DNA of 47,240 nucleotides from Streptomyces spiroverticillatus (GCA_014650415.1 BMUX01000010.1:311703-358942); one strand, 5' to 3'; counted from the stretch's first letter, positions 7,684 through 15,982 are shown. The notes: generated from the sequence alone by a model not told the origin. Program-made: numbers and translations.

Positions 7684-9390
7684 ATGCCTCCCCGCCCCCA
7701 CCCCACCCTCCGGCTCCTCCAGCACCTCGTCCCCCACTGGCGGCGGCTCCTGCCCGCCGCCCTCGCCGCCGCCGGCAGCGAGCTGGCCGCCGCCGCGCTC
7801 ATGGGGACCGCCGCCTGGCTCATCACCCGGGCGGCCGAGCAGCCCCCGCTTGCCGAGGTCGCGCTCGCCGTCGTCGTGGTGCGGGCGCTCGCGCTGGGGC
7901 GTGGGCTGTTGCGGTACGCCGACCGGCTGCTCGGGCACGACGGCACGCTGCGGGCCGTCGCCGTGTTCCGGGCCCGGGTGTACGAGGCGCTGGTGCCGCT
8001 CGCCCCCTCCGGCATCCCCGCCTTCCGCAGCGGTGACCTGCTCACCCGGCTCGTCGACGACGTCGATGCCGTCCAGGACTTGTTGTTGCGGGTCCTCCTG
8101 CCCGTCGCCGCCGCCGGTACGGTCGCCGTGGCCGCGACCGGGACCGCCGCTGTGCTGCTGCCGGGTGCGGGGCTCCTGCTCGGGGTGATGCTCGTCCTGG
8201 CAGGTCTTCTCGTACCCGTACTCGTGCTCGTGACGTCACGGAGGGACGGGCCGGAGGAGCGGGCGGCGCGGGCACAACTCGCCGTGTCCAGCCTCGACTT
8301 GACGCGTGGTGCTGCCGATCTCTCCGCGTACGGGGCGCTAGGCCGTGCCGAGGAGCGGGTGCGGCAGGCCGCCACCCGGATCGCGCGGCTCGAACGCCGA
8401 AAGGCACGTACCACCACGCTCGCCTCGGCCGTGATGCTGCTTCTGCAAGCGGGGGCGACCGTCGGTGTCACCTGGCTCGCACTCGGCGCGCACGCGGGCG
8501 GGGAGCTCGCCGCCGTACACCTCACCGTGCTCACGGTCCTGGCGCTCGCGTCGTTCGAGGCGCTCGGACCGCTGCTGGCGGCCGCGCGGAGGTTTGTCGA
8601 AGTACGGTCCGCAGCAAGGAGGTTGGCGGAGATGCTGGATGCCCCGCCGCCCGTCGTGGAGCCGGTCGTGCCCGTCGCGCTTCCCGCCTCCGGGCCGCTC
8701 GGCGTCGAGATCACAGGTCTGCGTGTACGTCACCGACCCGGCGGACCGGCAGCCCTGGACGGGGTGAGCCTGCGGTTGCCGCCCGAGCGGCGGGTGGTTC
8801 TGGTGGGGGAGAGCGGGTCGGGGAAGTCCACCCTGATCGCCACGCTGATGCGGTTCCTGCCGTACGAGAGCGGAAGCATCCGCATCGGCGGGCGCGAGCT
8901 GCGCGACTGCGCGGGCGCGGACGTGCGGCGGGCGATCACCGGGGTGACGCAGGACGCCCATGTGTTCCGCGGCACGATCCGGGCCAACCTGCTGCTGGCC
9001 CGCCCCGACGCCACCGAGACGCAACTGCGGGAGGCGGCCGGGCGGGCGCGGCTGCTGGAGTGGATCGAGTCGCTGCCGCAGGGGTGGGAGACGTACGCCG
9101 GGGGCGACGGGGCGGAGATGTCGGGCGGGCAGCGTCAACGACTGCTTCTGGCACGGGCGTTGCTCGCCGATCCACTCGTACTCGTACTCGACGAACCGAC
9201 CGAGGGGCTCGACCCCGACTCCGCCGCCGCCGTGCTGGCGGACATCCTCGACGCCACGCACGGCCGGACGACGCTCCTCGTCACGCACGAGCGGGAAGGG
9301 CTGGCCGCCGCCGACGAGGTCGTGACCCTGGAGCGGGTGGCGGCGGGCCCCTGCGGACCGTTGTTGACCCTGCCCCAGGGGGAGGGCTGA
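7684..9390 (+). CDS. cydC: ABC exporter subunit CydC
   Basis: 568 residues: six-helix ABC membrane domain (about 20-310), then a nucleotide-binding domain with GESGSGKST (Walker A, about 375), MSGGQRQR (signature, about 479), LVLDEPTEGLD (Walker B, about 500) and the H-loop VTHERE (about 533). It is intact, in contrast to cydD upstream. CydC and CydD work as a heterodimer, so the exporter depends on both. The ATG at 7684 is preceded by AAAGG. The low-homology stretch reading in from 7357 is not included. Confidence 0.92.
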   Translation: MPPRPHPTLRLLQHLVPHWRRLLPAALAAAGSELAAAALMGTAAWLITRAAEQPPLAEVALAVVVVRALALGRGLLRYADRLLGHDGTLRAVAVFRARVYEALVPLAPSGIPAFRSGDLLTRLVDDVDAVQDLLLRVLLPVAAAGTVAVAATGTAAVLLPGAGLLLGVMLVLAGLLVPVLVLVTSRRDGPEERAARAQLAVSSLDLTRGAADLSAYGALGRAEERVRQAATRIARLERRKARTTTLASAVMLLLQAGATVGVTWLALGAHAGGELAAVHLTVLTVLALASFEALGPLLAAARRFVEVRSAARRLAEMLDAPPPVVEPVVPVALPASGPLGVEITGLRVRHRPGGPAALDGVSLRLPPERRVVLVGESGSGKSTLIATLMRFLPYESGSIRIGGRELRDCAGADVRRAITGVTQDAHVFRGTIRANLLLARPDATETQLREAAGRARLLEWIESLPQGWETYAGGDGAEMSGGQRQRLLLARALLADPLVLVLDEPTEGLDPDSAAAVLADILDATHGRTTLLVTHEREGLAAADEVVTLERVAAGPCGPLLTLPQGEG

Positions 9391-9423
9391 GGGTCAGAGG
9401 CCGGGAAGCGGAAGAGGTGGGGA

Positions 9424-10260
9424 ATGCTGCCGTCGGACGGGCATGTGCACAGCGAGTGGTCCTGGGACGCCTTCGAGGGGTCGATGGAGCGGACCTGCCG
9501 GCGTGTGGTCGCCCTCGGGCTGCCGTCGGTGGCCTTCACGGAGCATGCGGACTTCACGCCGTGGCAGCTCGGGCACGGTGCCCAAGTGCCGCAGCAGTGG
9601 CATGCGTTGGTGGTCGACGGAGTCCTGTCGCCGCCCGCACTCGACCTCGACGGATACCTGGCCTGCCTGGACGCCTGCCGTGCCCGCCACCCGGAACTGC
9701 GCATCCTCTCCGGTGTCGAGCTGAGCGAACCCCACTGGCACACCGCCTGCACCACGGCCCTGCTCGACGCGGGCCGCTTCGAGCGCGTGCTGGCGTCGGT
9801 GCACTCGGCGCCCACCGCCGACGGGGCCGGATTCACCGAGGTGTCCGCCAGGTTCGGCGACCAGGAGCCGGGCGAGGTGGTGCGGGGTTATCTGGCGGAG
9901 ACGGCACGGCTGGTGGCGGAGTTCGACGCCTTCGAGGTCCTGGCCCACCTCGACTACCCGGTCCGCTACTGGCCCGCGACCGGCACTCCGTACGATCCGC
10001 TCGATTTCGCGGAGGAGTACCGGCACGTCCTGCGCGGTCTGGCCGCGGCGGGAAAGGTGCTGGAGCTCAACACGAGGGTTCCGCTGGGGCGGCAGGTGCT
10101 GGAGTGGTGGTACGAGGAGGGCGGCACGGCCCTCGCCTTCGGCAGCGACGCCCACGATCCCGGCGGCCCGGGGCGCGGATTCCGCGAGGCGGCGCGGACG
10201 GCGCGGGCGGCGGGATTCCGGCCCTGGCGCGATCCGTACGACTTCTGGCGGCGGGCGTGA
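9424..10260 (+). CDS. PHP-domain phosphoesterase (histidinol-phosphatase-like)
   Basis: A 278-residue PHP-domain protein. Metal-binding motifs are the N-terminal DGHVHSEWSWD, the TEHADF stretch, a central HLDYPVRYW and the C-terminal FGSDAHDP. These match the HisK/HisJ type of histidinol-phosphatase and related trinuclear-metal phosphoesterases. Since it sits alone and not with other his genes, histidinol phosphate as substrate is only a possibility. ATG at 9424 follows GAGGTGGGG. It starts 33 bases after cydC and may be carried on the same transcript. Confidence 0.82.
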   Translation: MLPSDGHVHSEWSWDAFEGSMERTCRRVVALGLPSVAFTEHADFTPWQLGHGAQVPQQWHALVVDGVLSPPALDLDGYLACLDACRARHPELRILSGVELSEPHWHTACTTALLDAGRFERVLASVHSAPTADGAGFTEVSARFGDQEPGEVVRGYLAETARLVAEFDAFEVLAHLDYPVRYWPATGTPYDPLDFAEEYRHVLRGLAAAGKVLELNTRVPLGRQVLEWWYEEGGTALAFGSDAHDPGGPGRGFREAARTARAAGFRPWRDPYDFWRRA

Positions 10261-10323
10261 CAGCCGGGGCGGACCCAGATGCGTGGGCCTGGAAAAGGTA
10301 GGGCAATGGCTGGGCAAAGAACC

Positions 10324-10353
10324 TTGAAGCCCCTCGTGTGATGCGCGTAGACA
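10324..10353 (+). promoter_or_regulatory. Possible promoter of the secreted HAD phosphatase
   Basis: TTGAAG (10324-10329) and TAGACA (10348-10353) are spaced 18 bases, acceptable for the main vegetative sigma factor. The leader to the ATG at 10414 would be about 54 bases. The -10 lacks the final T, so support is weak. Confidence 0.3.
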
Positions 10354-10413
10354 GGGCCCGACCTGCCACAACACCTTGTCACTTCTTTCATCCCTGCCAT
10401 CGGAGCCCGAGAC

Positions 10414-11241
10414 ATGACGCGTTGGAACACCCGTATCGCCGGCCTCGCCGCCACTCTCGCCCTCGCGGGAGGGGCCGCCTACGGCACGAGCCTGGCGGGC
10501 GGCGACAACGCGCCGATCCAGCCCGCCGCCGCGTCCAAGAGCCGCGCCGGCGCCCACGAGCCGCAGAACATCGCCGACCTCGTCACCCAGATCGACCGCT
10601 ACTACGGCGGCACGAAGAACGCCGACGGCACCTGGTCCGCCTCCGACAGCAGCCCGTACGCCCACGACGTGCACCGCGTCGAGAAGGCCGCCAAGCGGCA
10701 CCTCGCCGAGGCGGGCAAGCGCGGTGCGCGGCACGGCAAGAAGCCCGCCGTGGTCCTCGACGTCGACGACACCATGCTCCTGACGTACGACTACGAGAAG
10801 GCGACGAACTTCACGTACGGGACCAAGTCCTTCACGGACTACGTGAGCAAGGCCGACCGGGGCCCCGTCTTCGGCATGCCCGAGCTGGTCAACTACGCCA
10901 AGGCGCACGGCGTCGAGGTCTTCTTCCTGACCGGCTCCGCCGAGGACGTGCGCGCTCCGTTCGCGAAGAACCTCGCCAAGGTGGGCGTCACGACGCCGCT
11001 GGACCGCACCCACCTCTTCCTCAAGGACAAGGTGAACCCGCCGGCCTACCTGAAGGAGGCCTGCGGCGCGGGCGACGCCTGGAAGTGCGACGGCGCCCAG
11101 TACAAGGCCGCCACCCGCAAGTACATCGAGTCCCAGGGGTACGACCTGGTCGCCAACATCGGCGACCAGGAGTCGGACTTCACGGGCGGCTACGCGGACC
11201 GCACCTTCAAGCTGCCGAACCCGATGTACAAGGTCAGCTGA
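10414..11241 (+). CDS. Secreted HAD-superfamily acid phosphatase
   Basis: 275 residues with a signal peptide (hydrophobic core at about 9-27, probable cleavage near 28). The HAD phosphatase core is clear: motif I VLDVDDT with nucleophile D116 and D118, motif II FFLTGSAED, and the acidic metal motif NIGDQESDF near residue 250. It belongs to the class B / plant-type acid phosphatase group (HAD subfamily IIIB). It probably scavenges phosphate from organic phosphates outside the cell. It is convergent with the YceI gene, with only 4 bases between the stops. No PHO box was recognised upstream. Confidence 0.87.
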   Translation: MTRWNTRIAGLAATLALAGGAAYGTSLAGGDNAPIQPAAASKSRAGAHEPQNIADLVTQIDRYYGGTKNADGTWSASDSSPYAHDVHRVEKAAKRHLAEAGKRGARHGKKPAVVLDVDDTMLLTYDYEKATNFTYGTKSFTDYVSKADRGPVFGMPELVNYAKAHGVEVFFLTGSAEDVRAPFAKNLAKVGVTTPLDRTHLFLKDKVNPPAYLKEACGAGDAWKCDGAQYKAATRKYIESQGYDLVANIGDQESDFTGGYADRTFKLPNPMYKVS

Positions 11242-11245
11242 CCCC

Positions 11246-11812
11246 TCAGGACAAGCGGATCAGGGTGACGTCGAATTCCAGGCGGACCTTCGGGGCCACC
11301 AGGACCGACGTCACCGAGTTCCAGTTCACCTCCCAGTCGTTGCGGTTGACCGTGACGCCGCCCTTGAGGCGGACCCGGAAGTCGCCGTGCGCGTCGGCCG
11401 GGTCGCCGGTCAAGTCGACCCCGGCGTCGCCGAGTTCGGCGTCCAGGACGATCCGCCGGGTGGTGCCCCGGATGGTCAGGTCGCCGGAGACCTTGTAGTG
11501 CGTGTCGTCGACGCGGCGTATTCCGGTCGAGGCGAAGTCGAGCGACGGATGGTGCTCGGCGTCCAGGAACGAGGCGTGCAGAAGCTCGTCGCGCTGGGGG
11601 TTTCCGGTGGTCAGGCTCGCGGCCCGGAGGGTCATCCGGGCGCTGAACCGCTCCGGCTCCTCGCCGTTCAGGGTCGCGCCGCCCTCGTACTCCGTGAAGT
11701 GGCCGCGCACCCGGGTCGACATGGTGTGCCGGGCGACGAAACCGATCCGGGTGCGGGCGGCGTCGACGACGTAACCGCCGGTGAGGGCGCCGAGCTGGGC
11801 GATGGTGGACAT
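11246..11812 (-). CDS. YceI-family lipid-binding-like protein
   Basis: 188 residues matching the YceI lipocalin-like beta barrel: GGYVVDAARTRIGFVARHTM at the start, HPSLDFASTGI in the middle and the DLTIRGTTRRIVLDAEL segment. YceI proteins bind long isoprenoid chains; the physiological role is mostly unknown. No signal peptide is seen, as is usual for actinobacterial members. The ATG at 11812 is preferred; AGGAG lies 12 bases upstream. The gene follows the carboxymuconolactone-decarboxylase-like gene on the same strand but behind a strong hairpin. Confidence 0.88.
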   Translation of the reverse strand: MSTIAQLGALTGGYVVDAARTRIGFVARHTMSTRVRGHFTEYEGGATLNGEEPERFSARMTLRAASLTTGNPQRDELLHASFLDAEHHPSLDFASTGIRRVDDTHYKVSGDLTIRGTTRRIVLDAELGDAGVDLTGDPADAHGDFRVRLKGGVTVNRNDWEVNWNSVTSVLVAPKVRLEFDVTLIRLS

Positions 11813-11847
11813 GGGGGAGGTCAACTCCTGTAGGGGGAAGGTGTGTT

Positions 11848-11871
11848 GGGGGTGGGTGTGCGCCCACCCCC
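11848..11871. terminator. Hairpin between the CMD-like gene and yceI
   Basis: GGGGGTGGG (11848-11856), loop TGTGCG, CCCACCCCC (11863-11871): a perfect 9-base stem 8 bases after the stop of the minus-strand CMD gene. It could end or attenuate that transcript before yceI. There is no U tract, as is common in high-GC actinobacteria. Confidence 0.6.
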
Positions 11872-11879
11872 GGGAGTGC

Positions 11880-12350
11880 TCAGGCGTACTGGCCCGGCCG
11901 GTAGTCGCCCGCCGGGGTCTTCGTGATGATGTTGAGCCGGTTCAGCGCGTTGAGCACGGCGATCGCCGACACCAGCGCGCACAGCTCGTCCTCGGTGTAG
12001 TGCTTGGCGGCGTTCGCCCACACGTCGTCGGGCACGCCGCCCGCCGCGTCGGCGATCCGGGTGCCCTGCTCGGCCAGTTCCAGGGCGGCGCGCTCCGCCT
12101 CGGTGAACACCGGGGCCTCGCGCCAGACCGCGACCAGGTTGATGCGTATCGCAGTCTCACCCGCGTGCGCTGCGTCCTTGGTGTGCATGTCGACGCAGTA
12201 GGCACAGCCGTTGATCTGGCTGATCCGCAGCGCCACCAACTCGCGGGTGGCGGCCGGAATCCTGTCCATGATCGCCATGCCCGCGGAGACGATGTGCTTG
12301 AGGGCCTTGGCGCCGACGGGGTTGGTCTTGAAGTCGATACGGGCTTCCAT
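11880..12350 (-). CDS. Carboxymuconolactone decarboxylase / AhpD-like protein, ECF41 partner
   Basis: 156 residues with the AhpD-like motif C49-A-Y-C52-x3-H56 inside INGCAYCVDMHTKDA, the redox or proton-transfer centre of the alkylhydroperoxidase-D/CMD fold. Such small proteins are the typical target genes (COE genes) of ECF41 sigma factors, and here the sigma gene is divergent from it. The true enzyme reaction is unknown; peroxidase-like or decarboxylase activity are both possible. ATG at 12350 is chosen because AGGAGATC lies 3 bases upstream; the reading from 12383 lacks a site. An ECF41-type promoter faces it at 12456-12480. Confidence 0.9.
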   Translation of the reverse strand: MEARIDFKTNPVGAKALKHIVSAGMAIMDRIPAATRELVALRISQINGCAYCVDMHTKDAAHAGETAIRINLVAVWREAPVFTEAERAALELAEQGTRIADAAGGVPDDVWANAAKHYTEDELCALVSAIAVLNALNRLNIITKTPAGDYRPGQYA

Positions 12351-12455
12351 GGTGATCTCCTGTGAGTGCTGAGGCTGTTGCATCGCCGTGGTGCACGAGC
12401 TCGGTCCGGGACGTCCCGCGTTCCGTCCTGCTCCTGCACCTGCTCCTGCTCCTAC

Positions 12456-12480
12456 GACGAGGCAGCCCCGGGGAATGTGA
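12456..12480 (-). promoter_or_regulatory. ECF41-type promoter for the CMD-like gene
   Basis: Read on the minus strand: TCACA, exactly 16 bases, CGTC. The published ECF41 promoter pattern as I recall it is TGTCACA-N16-CGTC. The -35 sits in one arm (12472-12483) of a 12-base perfect inverted repeat shared with the divergent promoter. The leader to the ATG at 12350 would be about 100 bases. Confidence 0.65.
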
Positions 12481-12518
12481 GGCGCGGGACCGAAGAAGAA
12501 TTGGGTGCCGCGAGGGCC

Positions 12519-12543
12519 TCACATTCCGGCCCGCTGATTCGTC
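12519..12543 (+). promoter_or_regulatory. ECF41-type promoter for the sigma factor gene
   Basis: TCACA (12519-12523), exactly 16 bases, CGTC (12540-12543). It lies in the right arm (12516-12527, GCCTCACATTCC) of the 12-base inverted repeat and mirrors the promoter of the CMD-like gene. It would place a start near 12550 and make the sigma factor autoregulated. Confidence 0.65.
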
Positions 12544-12619
12544 GTACTGATGGAGACCGCTGCCCCCGCGCGGGCGCGGCCTCCTGGTTCGTCGTACGCA
12601 CGTGAGGGAGCAGCACTGC

Positions 12620-13555
12620 ATGCACACGTCACCGGAGACCCCGGAGCCTGAGAACGCCGACGAGACGCTGGGCGCGATCATCAGCGAGCGCCGCCAGCTG
12701 ATCAACCTCGCGTACCGGCTCCTGGGCTCGCTCGCCGACGCGGAGGACGTGGTGCAGGAGGCGTACACCCGCTGGTACGCCATGACGCCCGCCCAGCGGG
12801 AGGCCGTCACCACGCCGGGCGCCTGGCTCACCACCGTCGCCAGCCGGATTTGTCTCGACCTGCTCGGCTCGGCGCGGGTACGACGCGAGAGTTACGTCGG
12901 TGAATGGCTCCCCGAGCCGCTGCCGGACCACGCGGAGTGGGCCGACGGCGGCGGGAGCCGCAGGCCGGTCGACCCGGCCGACCGGGTCACGCTCGACGAG
13001 TCGGTGAACATGGCGCTGCTCGTCGTGCTCGACGCGATGACCCCGGCGGAACGCGTCGCGTTCGTCCTGCACGACGTGTTCCGCTACTCGTTCAACGAGG
13101 TGGCCGAGATCGTCGGCCGGTCCCCGGCGGCCTGCCGCCAGCTCGCCTCCTCCGCCCGCCGCCGGGTCGACGCCTCGCGGGCGAAGGTCGCCCCGGCCAC
13201 CCAACAAGCCGCTCTGGTGCGGCAGTTCAAGCAGGCGTGGGAGGAGAAGGACATCGCCACCCTCATCAACCTGCTCGACCCGAACGCCATGGGCCTCGCC
13301 GACGGTGGCGGCGTCGTCAACGCGGCACCGCCCACCGGCGGCAGCGAGCGCATCGCCCGCTACCTGGTCGCGATGCTCGACCTCGTGCCGGACCTGAAGC
13401 TCCTGGAGCGCACGGTCAACGGCCGGCCCGGCCTGGTGGTCCAGCAGGAGGGCGTGACCTCTACGGTCATCGCCTTCGACGTCGCCGACGACCGGATCAC
13501 CCGCTTCTGGGCCATGCGCAACCCGGAGAAGCTCCGCCCGTGGACGGAGGCCTGA
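12620..13555 (+). CDS. ECF41-group RNA polymerase sigma factor (SigJ-like)
   Basis: A 311-residue extracytoplasmic-function sigma factor. Region 2 (about 20-90, LINLAYRLLGSLADAEDVVQ) recognises the -10 and region 4 (about 135-190) the -35. A C-terminal SnoaL/NTF2-like extension of about 100 residues is the group hallmark and acts as a built-in regulator in place of an anti-sigma factor. ECF41 signature motifs are present: WLPEP (about 96) in the linker, DGGG (about 228) and NPEKL (about 302). No anti-sigma gene is adjacent, as expected. The ATG at 12620 follows GAGGGAG by 9 bases; the GTG at 12602 would place the start inside the ribosome site. It is divergent from its likely target, the CMD-like gene. 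Confidence 0.94.
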   Translation: MHTSPETPEPENADETLGAIISERRQLINLAYRLLGSLADAEDVVQEAYTRWYAMTPAQREAVTTPGAWLTTVASRICLDLLGSARVRRESYVGEWLPEPLPDHAEWADGGGSRRPVDPADRVTLDESVNMALLVVLDAMTPAERVAFVLHDVFRYSFNEVAEIVGRSPAACRQLASSARRRVDASRAKVAPATQQAALVRQFKQAWEEKDIATLINLLDPNAMGLADGGGVVNAAPPTGGSERIARYLVAMLDLVPDLKLLERTVNGRPGLVVQQEGVTSTVIAFDVADDRITRFWAMRNPEKLRPWTEA

Positions 13556-13580
13556 CCGGCTGGGGTTCGTGACGGGACTC

Positions 13581-13623
13581 GTCAATCACAGTTGACGACC
13601 CGTGGGGGTCAACGTAGGTTGAC
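13581..13623. promoter_or_regulatory. Leaderless promoter framed by two 16-base palindromes
   Basis: GTCAATCACAGTTGAC (13581-13596) and GTCAACGTAGGTTGAC (13608-13623) share the layout GTCAAY-N4-GTTGAC, with centres 27 bases apart. TTGACG (13592-13597) and TAGGTT (13616-13621), 18 bases apart, read as -35 and -10, putting the start at about the ATG at 13627. Each palindrome covers one promoter element, so a bound dimer pair would repress. The binding protein is unknown. Confidence 0.6.
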
Positions 13624-13626
13624 GCC

Positions 13627-14238
13627 ATGAATGACAGCCTGCTGCTCCACTGCGGGGTGGCCGCCGGTCCCCTCTTCACGCTCGTCCACCTGGTGGAAGG
13701 TGCGCGGCGCGCCGACTACAACTCCCTGCGTCACCCCGTCAGTTCGCTGAGTCTCGGGCGTGCGGGGTGGGTGCAGGTCGCCAACTTCCTCGGCCTGGCC
13801 CTGCTGTCGGCCGTCTTCGCCGTGGGGCTCTGGCGGGAGGGGGACTCGCGGTGGGGCGCCCTGCTGGTCGGCGTCTGGGCGGTGGGCATTCTGGGGGCGG
13901 GCGTCTTCCGGACGGACCCCGTGCGCGGGTATCCGTCCGGCACGCCCGACCGGGTCGAGCGGCCCAGCAGGGCCGGGGCGTCGCACGATCTGTTGTCCTT
14001 GCTGGCCTTCCTCGCGCTCCTGGCCGCCTGCTGCGTGTACGCGTTCTCCGGCGGTCCCGGATGGGCCGTGTACTCGCTCGGCTCCGGCGTCGCCTTCGCG
14101 GGGTTCATGGTCTGGTCGAGCGCCGCCTTCGCCTCGTCCGGTCGCAGTGGCGACTTCGGCGGGCTGCTCCAGCGGGCCTCGCTCGCCATCGGCTGCCTCT
14201 GGCTGACCGTACTCGCTCTGCGCACGCTCCACCCGTGA
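13627..14238 (+). CDS. DUF998-like membrane protein
   Basis: 203 residues with about six hydrophobic segments. The N-terminal pattern with LRHPVSSLSLGRAGWVQVAN and the FRTDPVRGYP loop is typical of the DUF998 membrane family. No enzymatic motif is recognised and the function is unknown. There is no proper ribosome site before the ATG at 13627. The promoter elements upstream suggest a leaderless transcript under tight repression through the two palindromes. Confidence 0.8.
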   Translation: MNDSLLLHCGVAAGPLFTLVHLVEGARRADYNSLRHPVSSLSLGRAGWVQVANFLGLALLSAVFAVGLWREGDSRWGALLVGVWAVGILGAGVFRTDPVRGYPSGTPDRVERPSRAGASHDLLSLLAFLALLAACCVYAFSGGPGWAVYSLGSGVAFAGFMVWSSAAFASSGRSGDFGGLLQRASLAIGCLWLTVLALRTLHP

Positions 14239-14261
14239 GCAGAACCGCATCGGGCCTGCCT

Positions 14262-14267
14262 TAGCCT
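14262..14267 (+). promoter_or_regulatory. -10 element for a leaderless GNAT gene
   Basis: TAGCCT ends 7 bases before the ATG at 14275 and no ribosome site is present, which fits a transcript beginning at the start codon. No clear -35 is seen. Confidence 0.4.
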
Positions 14268-14274
14268 GTCGATC

Positions 14275-14712
14275 ATGGCGGACTGGGAGATACGACAGGC
14301 GACGGCGGCGGACCTCGAACCGCTGGTCGAGGTGCGGGCCGAGGCGATGCGGCCGGACCTGGAGCGGCTCGGGCGGTACGACGCCGGGCGGGTCAGGCAG
14401 CGGATGCGGGACGCGTACGCGCCAGGCCACACCTGGGTGATCGAGGTGGCCGGGACGCTCGCGGGCTGCGTGGCGCTCCGGCCGGCCGACGACGCGTACT
14501 GGCTGGAGCACTTCTGTCTGGCGCCGCACCTCCAGGGCAGCGGCATCGGCACCGCCGTGCTGCGGGAGTTCCTGGAGCGGGCCGACCGGGACGGCCGGCC
14601 CGTCCGCCTCAACGTGCTCCAGGGAAGCCCCGCCCGACGGCTCTACGAACGCTTCGGGTTCACGCTGGAGAGCGAGGACCCGGTGGACGTCTTCATGGTG
14701 CGGAAGGGGTAG
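14275..14712 (+). CDS. GNAT-family N-acetyltransferase
   Basis: 145 residues of the GNAT fold. Motif A with the acetyl-CoA pyrophosphate loop is LAPHLQGSGIGTAVLREFLE (Q-x-x-G-x-G/A) at about residues 80-99, and the C-terminal segment SPARRLYERFGF is the usual end of the fold. Acetyl acceptor unknown. Its 3' end overlaps the convergent membrane acyltransferase gene by 20 bases. Confidence 0.85.
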   Translation: MADWEIRQATAADLEPLVEVRAEAMRPDLERLGRYDAGRVRQRMRDAYAPGHTWVIEVAGTLAGCVALRPADDAYWLEHFCLAPHLQGSGIGTAVLREFLERADRDGRPVRLNVLQGSPARRLYERFGFTLESEDPVDVFMVRKG

Positions 14713-15982
14713 GGGCTTTCGGGGTCCTGGGTCCCGCCGCACGGGCCGTCAGCGCCCGCAGGGCCGACTCCAGCGGACCGTGACGCAGCGCGGTGGTCGC
14801 GAAAATGCGCTGCCAGATCCAGCAGCCCGCCACCGCCACCACGCTGAACCACATCAGCGCACGCCAGCCGAACGCCCCGTGGGCGAAGCTGGAGAGTGCG
14901 ATCGAGTGGATGGTGTACACCGACAGGGCCATGGTGCCCATCACCGCCAGCGGACTCAGCAGCACGGCCGGCAGGCGGCTGCGGCAGGCCAGCAGGCACA
15001 CCCCTATCAGCGCCGCCCCGACGCCCACGTTGCCCAGCGTCTCGAAGGGCGTCTGGCTGTACGGTCCGGACAGCAGCAGCCAGTGCCAGTCGGTCGAGGG
15101 GATCGCGCCGAACTGGCGGCCCAGGACGGACCGGATCGGATCGGCCCGGTCCAGCGCCCAGGCGTGATGACGGGCGATGGCCCCCATGATCGCCTGCCGG
15201 CCGCCGCCGTGCTCCACGGCGAACCAGGAGGTCCCGTACCCGACGACCGCGGCCACCACGCCCCACAACGTCAGCCCGAGCACGGGCCGTCGCCGGTGCA
15301 CGTCCACCAGCCGGCCGAGCGCCAGGCCCACGACGACGTACGGGAAATAGGTGAGGAACGGGTACGCGCCGCTGATCACCAGCTTGTCGAAGAAGTCCAG
15401 GACGCCGGAGACGCTGGTGAAGTCGTTGAAGTGGGGCGTCTTGCCGCGCCCGCCGGCGAAGTGGCCGGTCCACGGCCCGACGACGTACGACACGACCGGG
15501 CCCACCACGATGCCGAGCGCCGCGAGCGTCGTGAGTGCGCGGGTGCCCAGCAGGGTGAAGGGCTCGGCGGCCAGGAAGTAGGCCGCGTAGAAGGTGAGGA
15601 TGACGAGGATTCCCCACTTCGGCGCCTCGAGGGCGAGCCCCAGCAGGGCCAGTACCGCGCAGCGCAGCGCGACGGCCCGGAAGCCGCCGGGGGCCGGGCG
15701 CGGCTCGCGGCCGCCGTGCGCCAGGGCCAGGGAGAACCCCGCTATGAGGGTGAAGACGGCCGGGGCGCGGCCGTCGGCGGCGACCATCAGCCATCCCGTT
15801 CCCTTGAATTCGGGATCCGGGCCGACGTGCGCCGCGAACATGGCGAGCACGGCCACGGCACGGGCCACGTCCACGCCGGGCAGGCGGGCGGAGGCGGCGC
15901 GCGGGCGGGCCGGGGACGGGGATGCGGTGGCTGACGCGGTGTCAGGGGGAGCGGAGGCGGTGGCGGGTACGGCCTGGGTCAT
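14693..15982 (-). CDS. Membrane acyltransferase (HGSNAT/DUF418-like)
   Basis: 429 residues with ten or more membrane helices. After a Pro/Ala-rich cytoplasmic tail (1-33) comes RLPGVDVARAVAVLAMFAAH, the start pattern of the heparan-alpha-glucosaminide N-acetyltransferase / DUF418 / DUF1624 membrane acyltransferase families. Such proteins move acyl groups across the membrane onto glycans or other acceptors; the acceptor here is unknown. No clear ribosome site precedes the ATG at 15982. It is divergent from the MFS gene at 16281. Confidence 0.75.
   Translation of the reverse strand: MTQAVPATASAPPDTASATASPSPARPRAASARLPGVDVARAVAVLAMFAAHVGPDPEFKGTGWLMVAADGRAPAVFTLIAGFSLALAHGGREPRPAPGGFRAVALRCAVLALLGLALEAPKWGILVILTFYAAYFLAAEPFTLLGTRALTTLAALGIVVGPVVSYVVGPWTGHFAGGRGKTPHFNDFTSVSGVLDFFDKLVISGAYPFLTYFPYVVVGLALGRLVDVHRRRPVLGLTLWGVVAAVVGYGTSWFAVEHGGGRQAIMGAIARHHAWALDRADPIRSVLGRQFGAIPSTDWHWLLLSGPYSQTPFETLGNVGVGAALIGVCLLACRSRLPAVLLSPLAVMGTMALSVYTIHSIALSSFAHGAFGWRALMWFSVVAVAGCWIWQRIFATTALRHGPLESALRALTARAAGPRTPKAPTPSAP

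Noticed and set aside
3127..8714. Very long minus-strand open frames opposite cydABDC
   Set aside because: Composition is Arg/Pro/Ser-rich with no motifs; the plus-strand genes are unmistakable.
5748..9390. A fused cydDC reading frame as in some Streptomyces
   Set aside because: The two genes are in different frames, cydD has its natural TGA at 7416-7418 once the TAG is skipped, and cydC has its own ATG and ribosome site.
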